21,203 nucleotides of DNA from CAZWEZ01 sp964632795 (GTDB taxonomy: Bacteria; Pseudomonadota; Alphaproteobacteria; Rhodospirillales; 2-02-FULL-58-16). Under the pieces are notes generated by a model that was given only the letters and a program-made list of their open reading frames with translations, did not search any database and had not been told where the DNA came from. How positions within the stretch are numbered: the stretch's first letter is position 1; each line of letters begins with the position of its first letter. Position numbers and translations under genes: made by a program. This document shows, piece by piece, positions 18,999 to 21,203 of this stretch. The DNA is taken from assembly GCA_964632795.1 (NCBI GenBank), contig CAZWEZ010000061.1:1-21203 (forward strand). Reading direction: 5' to 3'.

Positions 18999-19080
18999 AA
19001 ATGGTGACTGAATTTAATGGTGACTGTATATAGTTTTTAAAAAAACTATATACAGTCACCATTAAATTCAGTCACCATTT
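18999..19080. repeat. Perfect 82-bp AT-rich palindrome with internal direct repeats
   Basis: 18999-19038 and 19041-19080 are exact reverse complements over 40 bp with only AA between them. Within each arm ATGGTGACTG occurs twice with a 17-bp period (19001-19010 and 19018-19027 on the plus strand, mirrored in the right arm). The element is far more AT-rich than its surroundings and separates hflC from its usual DUF2065 partner. It ends a few bases before that gene's ribosome-binding site. The form suggests a cruciform-forming REP/MITE-like element; no transposase is nearby. Confidence 0.95.
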
Positions 19081-19096
19081 GGTTCGGAGATCGAGC

Positions 19097-19282
19097 ATGG
19101 CCGACCTGATCACCGCCCTGGCCCTGGCCATGGCCATCGAAGGGGCGCTGTACGCCCTGTTCCCGGAGGCGATGAGGAAGTTTATGATCCAGGTCCTGGC
19201 CCAGCCCCGGGGCATGCTCAGGACGGCCGGCCTGACCGCCGCCGTGCTCGGCGTCGGCATCGTGTGGCTGGTCCGCGGCTGA
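19097..19282 (+). CDS. DUF2065 (YjeT-like) small membrane protein
   Basis: A 61-residue protein, MADLITALALAMAIEGAL at the start, then LFPEAMRKFM and a hydrophobic C-terminal helix (LTAAVLGVGIVWLV). Two membrane segments separated by a short charged loop with the FPE-x-M-R motif match DUF2065; the function is unknown. The family is commonly found next to hflKC, as here. The ATG at 19097 has CGGAG 7 nt upstream; an in-frame ATG at 19079 falls in the palindrome and lacks a ribosome-binding site. The palindrome leaves an unusually long 169-bp gap after hflC. Confidence 0.85.
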   Translation: MADLITALALAMAIEGALYALFPEAMRKFMIQVLAQPRGMLRTAGLTAAVLGVGIVWLVRG

Positions 19283-19283
19283 C

Positions 19284-19304
19284 CAGGGGGGACGTGTCCC
19301 CCTG
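19284..19304 (+). terminator. Stem-loop after the hflK-hflC-DUF2065 genes
   Basis: CAGGGGG (19284-19290) and CCCCCTG (19298-19304) form a 7-bp stem with a 7-nt loop immediately after the DUF2065 stop codon, followed by ATTTCTTA. The T-rich tail is weak, but the position fits an intrinsic terminator. Confidence 0.5.
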
Positions 19305-19319
19305 ATTTCTTACGCCGAT

Positions 19320-19349
19320 TTTACTCCTGGCTTCGATGTATGTTAGTAT
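19320..19349 (+). promoter_or_regulatory. Possible promoter of ino1
   Basis: TTTACT (19320-19325), an 18-bp spacer and TAGTAT (19344-19349) lie in the 154-bp gap before ino1. A start near 19356 would give a leader of about 80 nt. The match is moderate and no operator or riboswitch is recognised in the leader. Confidence 0.3.
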
Positions 19350-19436
19350 CCCGGCGTCCGGTTTTTCATTCATTGGTTCGGCGGTTTAGACCCGCAAGGG
19401 AGGTCGGCCATATAATCCAGGGAGGGTAACAAACCT

Positions 19437-20573
19437 ATGCAGAAGATCAAAGTCGCTATCGCAGGAATTGGAAACTGCGCGAGTTCACTTATTCAAGGAA
19501 TCTCATATTACCGGGGCCATGACGATCGCGAGTTGGCCGGTCTCATGCACCCCAGGATCGGCAACTGGGGCTGCGGCGACATCGAGGTGGTCGTCGCCTT
19601 CGACATCGACCGCCGCAAGGTGGGCCGGTCGCTGAGCGAGGCGATCTTCGCCAAACCAAACTGCACCAAGATATTCCAGAGGGTTCTTCCGGTTTCCGAC
19701 GTCATCGTCCAGATGGCGCCGGTGCTCGACGGGGTGGCCCCGCACATGGCCGACTATCCCGACGACGAAGCCTTTCGCCCGGCCGATGAGGAACCGGTCG
19801 ACGTCGCCCGGGCGATGAGCGGGGCCGGCGCCGAAATCCTCATCTGCTACATGCCGGTGGGTTCCGAGGAGGCGGTGCGCCATTACGCCCGGGCCTGCCT
19901 GGAGGCCGGGGTGGCGATGGTCAACTGCGTGCCGGTGTTCATCGCCTCCGATCCCGAATGGGCGGAGAAGTTTCGCGACGCCGGCCTGCCGATCATCGGC
20001 GACGACATCAAGAGCCAGATCGGCGCCACCATCGTCCACCGCACGCTGACCCGTCTGTTCGCCGACCGCGGGGTGCCGCTGGAGCGCACCTACCAACTCA
20101 ACACCGGCGGCAACACCGACTTCCTCAACATGCTGACCCACGAACGCCTGAAGTCGAAGAAGATCTCGAAGACCGAATCGGTGCAATCGCAACTGGACGT
20201 GAGGCTGGAGGCCAGGAACATCCACATCGGGCCGTCCGATTACGTGCCCTGGCAGGACGACAACAAGGTCTGCTTCATCCGCATGGAGGCCCGCGGTTTC
20301 GGGGACGTGCCGCTGGAGCTCGAGCTCCGGCTGTCGGTCCAGGATTCGCCCAACAGCGCCGGCGTCGTCATCGACGCGGTGCGCTGCGCCAAGCTGGGGC
20401 TGGAGCGCTCGCTGGCCGGACCGCTGGCGGATGTCTCGGCCTACTACATGAAGACCCCGCCCAGGCAGATGCGCGATTCGGTCGCCCACCAACTGTGCGA
20501 CGCCTTCATCCGCGGGATCGACGTCAAGGAAGATGGAATCGGGGAGAACGACCAAATCCTGGTCGGCGAATGA
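19437..20573 (+). CDS. ino1: Inositol-3-phosphate synthase (myo-inositol-1-phosphate synthase)
   Basis: A 378-residue NAD-dependent isomerase that converts glucose 6-phosphate to 1D-myo-inositol 3-phosphate. The nucleotide-binding GIGNCASSLIQG is at 10-21; further on are LNTGGNTDFLNML, SKKISKTESVQSQL with conserved catalytic lysines, HIGPSDYVPWQDD, DSPNSAGVVIDAVR and SAYYMKTPPRQM. This is the short prokaryotic form (about 360-380 residues), and from memory the motifs are close to actinobacterial Ino1 such as that of Mycobacterium, rather than the long eukaryotic form. The ATG follows GGGAGGG by about 10 nt. The first 80 bases are visibly AT-richer than the rest. The stop overlaps the next gene (ATGA), so the two are translated together. 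Confidence 0.95.
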   Translation: MQKIKVAIAGIGNCASSLIQGISYYRGHDDRELAGLMHPRIGNWGCGDIEVVVAFDIDRRKVGRSLSEAIFAKPNCTKIFQRVLPVSDVIVQMAPVLDGVAPHMADYPDDEAFRPADEEPVDVARAMSGAGAEILICYMPVGSEEAVRHYARACLEAGVAMVNCVPVFIASDPEWAEKFRDAGLPIIGDDIKSQIGATIVHRTLTRLFADRGVPLERTYQLNTGGNTDFLNMLTHERLKSKKISKTESVQSQLDVRLEARNIHIGPSDYVPWQDDNKVCFIRMEARGFGDVPLELELRLSVQDSPNSAGVVIDAVRCAKLGLERSLAGPLADVSAYYMKTPPRQMRDSVAHQLCDAFIRGIDVKEDGIGENDQILVGE

Positions 20574-21203
20574 CCCTGCCGGACGACGCCGCCCCGGCCC
20601 CGGACCTTTCGTGGAGCGAAATGCTGTGCCGACTTCACCGCCGGGTCCACGCCGCGGTCGCGGACTGCGGCCGCGCGGGCGCCGGAACCAGGAACGCCAA
20701 GGGCGATGACGTCAAGCTGTTCGACCTTGCCGCCAACGACGCGGCGGTGGCCTGCTTGAAGGAATTGGCGATTCCGCTGATCGTCCAATCGGAAGAAGCC
20801 GAGCCCGTCGAGATCGGCCGCGGCCGGCCCCGCTACCGGCTGATCCTCGATCCGGTGGACGGCTCCGACAACTGGGCCCACCGGCTGCCGTTGTCGGCGT
20901 TGTCGTGCGCGGTGTTGCCGCTCGACGCGCCGCTCCATCCCGATCACGTCGAGGCGGCCGTGGTCGGTCCCCTCGACGAAGGGACGCCGCTGGTCGCGCT
21001 GAAGGGCCTGGGCGTCCGCCGCGGCGAGGCGCGGATCGGCACCTCGGGCGCGCAACACCTCGCCGAGGCGGTGATCTCGATCGAACTCAACCACTTCTCG
21101 CCGCCGCCGGAAATCGCCCGCATCATGGCCGAGGCCGGGGCGGTGCGCAGTTACGGCTGCGCCTCGATGGCCCTGGCCCAGGTCGCCTCCGGCGCCACCG
21201 ACG
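20570..21203 (+). CDS. Inositol monophosphatase-family phosphatase (partial, 3' end outside window)
   Basis: The first 211 codons of a Mg2+-dependent sugar-phosphatase of the IMPase/FIG superfamily. Key sites are SEEAE at about 75 (the Glu metal ligand, normally GEE), ILDPVDGSDNWAHRLPLSA (the DPxDGTxN motif, with Ser for Thr) and SYGCASMALAQVASGATD, matching the family's G-S-A-A-L region. It overlaps ino1 by ATGA, so it most likely removes phosphate from the Ino1 product to give free myo-inositol; fructose-1,6-bisphosphatase-like activity cannot be excluded. A leader of about 15 residues precedes the conserved fold. Confidence 0.88.
   Translation, partial: MTLPDDAAPAPDLSWSEMLCRLHRRVHAAVADCGRAGAGTRNAKGDDVKLFDLAANDAAVACLKELAIPLIVQSEEAEPVEIGRGRPRYRLILDPVDGSDNWAHRLPLSALSCAVLPLDAPLHPDHVEAAVVGPLDEGTPLVALKGLGVRRGEARIGTSGAQHLAEAVISIELNHFSPPPEIARIMAEAGAVRSYGCASMALAQVASGATD

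Overview
The window is a GC-rich stretch of a bacterial chromosome carrying mostly housekeeping genes. It suggests an alphaproteobacterium, probably of Rhodospirillales type. The evidence is a split F0 operon with separate b and b' genes (atpI-atpB-atpE-b'-b), hemD/hemC divergent from tsaD, a TAT-exported MsrP with MsrQ, divergent mrp and hflKC, and many GTG/TTG starts. The species cannot be fixed from the sequence alone.

Layout. 1-1157 (minus): hemD (3' end outside the window) and hemC, heme synthesis. 1240-3279 (plus): tsaD (tRNA t6A synthesis) and an EamA/DMT transporter whose last codons lie in a repeat. 3257-3500: a gene-free patch of hairpin repeats. 3532-4200 (minus): a glutathione S-transferase-like protein. 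4344-6010 (plus): msrP-msrQ, repair of oxidised methionine in the periplasm. 5973-9103 (minus): polA followed by a small unrecognised protein built from two similar halves. 9163-11441 (plus): mutY, translationally coupled to an AruH-like aminotransferase. 11425-11585: a long inverted repeat between convergent genes. 11585-15497 (minus): the F0 ATP synthase genes, then an SDR reductase and apt. 15663-16796 (minus): mrp, the Fe-S carrier ATPase. 16970-19282 (plus): hflK, hflC and a DUF2065 protein, with a perfect 82-bp palindromic element in the hflC-DUF2065 gap. 19437-21203 (plus): ino1 and an inositol monophosphatase-like gene (cut by the window end), which together could make myo-inositol from glucose 6-phosphate.

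No CRISPR array, tRNA, rRNA, transposase, prophage or defence genes were seen. The most unusual material lies between the genes: three unrelated-looking palindromic elements (3257-3350, 11425-11585, 18999-19080) and a multi-hairpin block at 3389-3500. Also notable are the polA/mutY promoter region, where the two -10 boxes overlap and polA has no ordinary start codon, and the small internally duplicated protein behind polA. I did not find a clear new multi-gene system.
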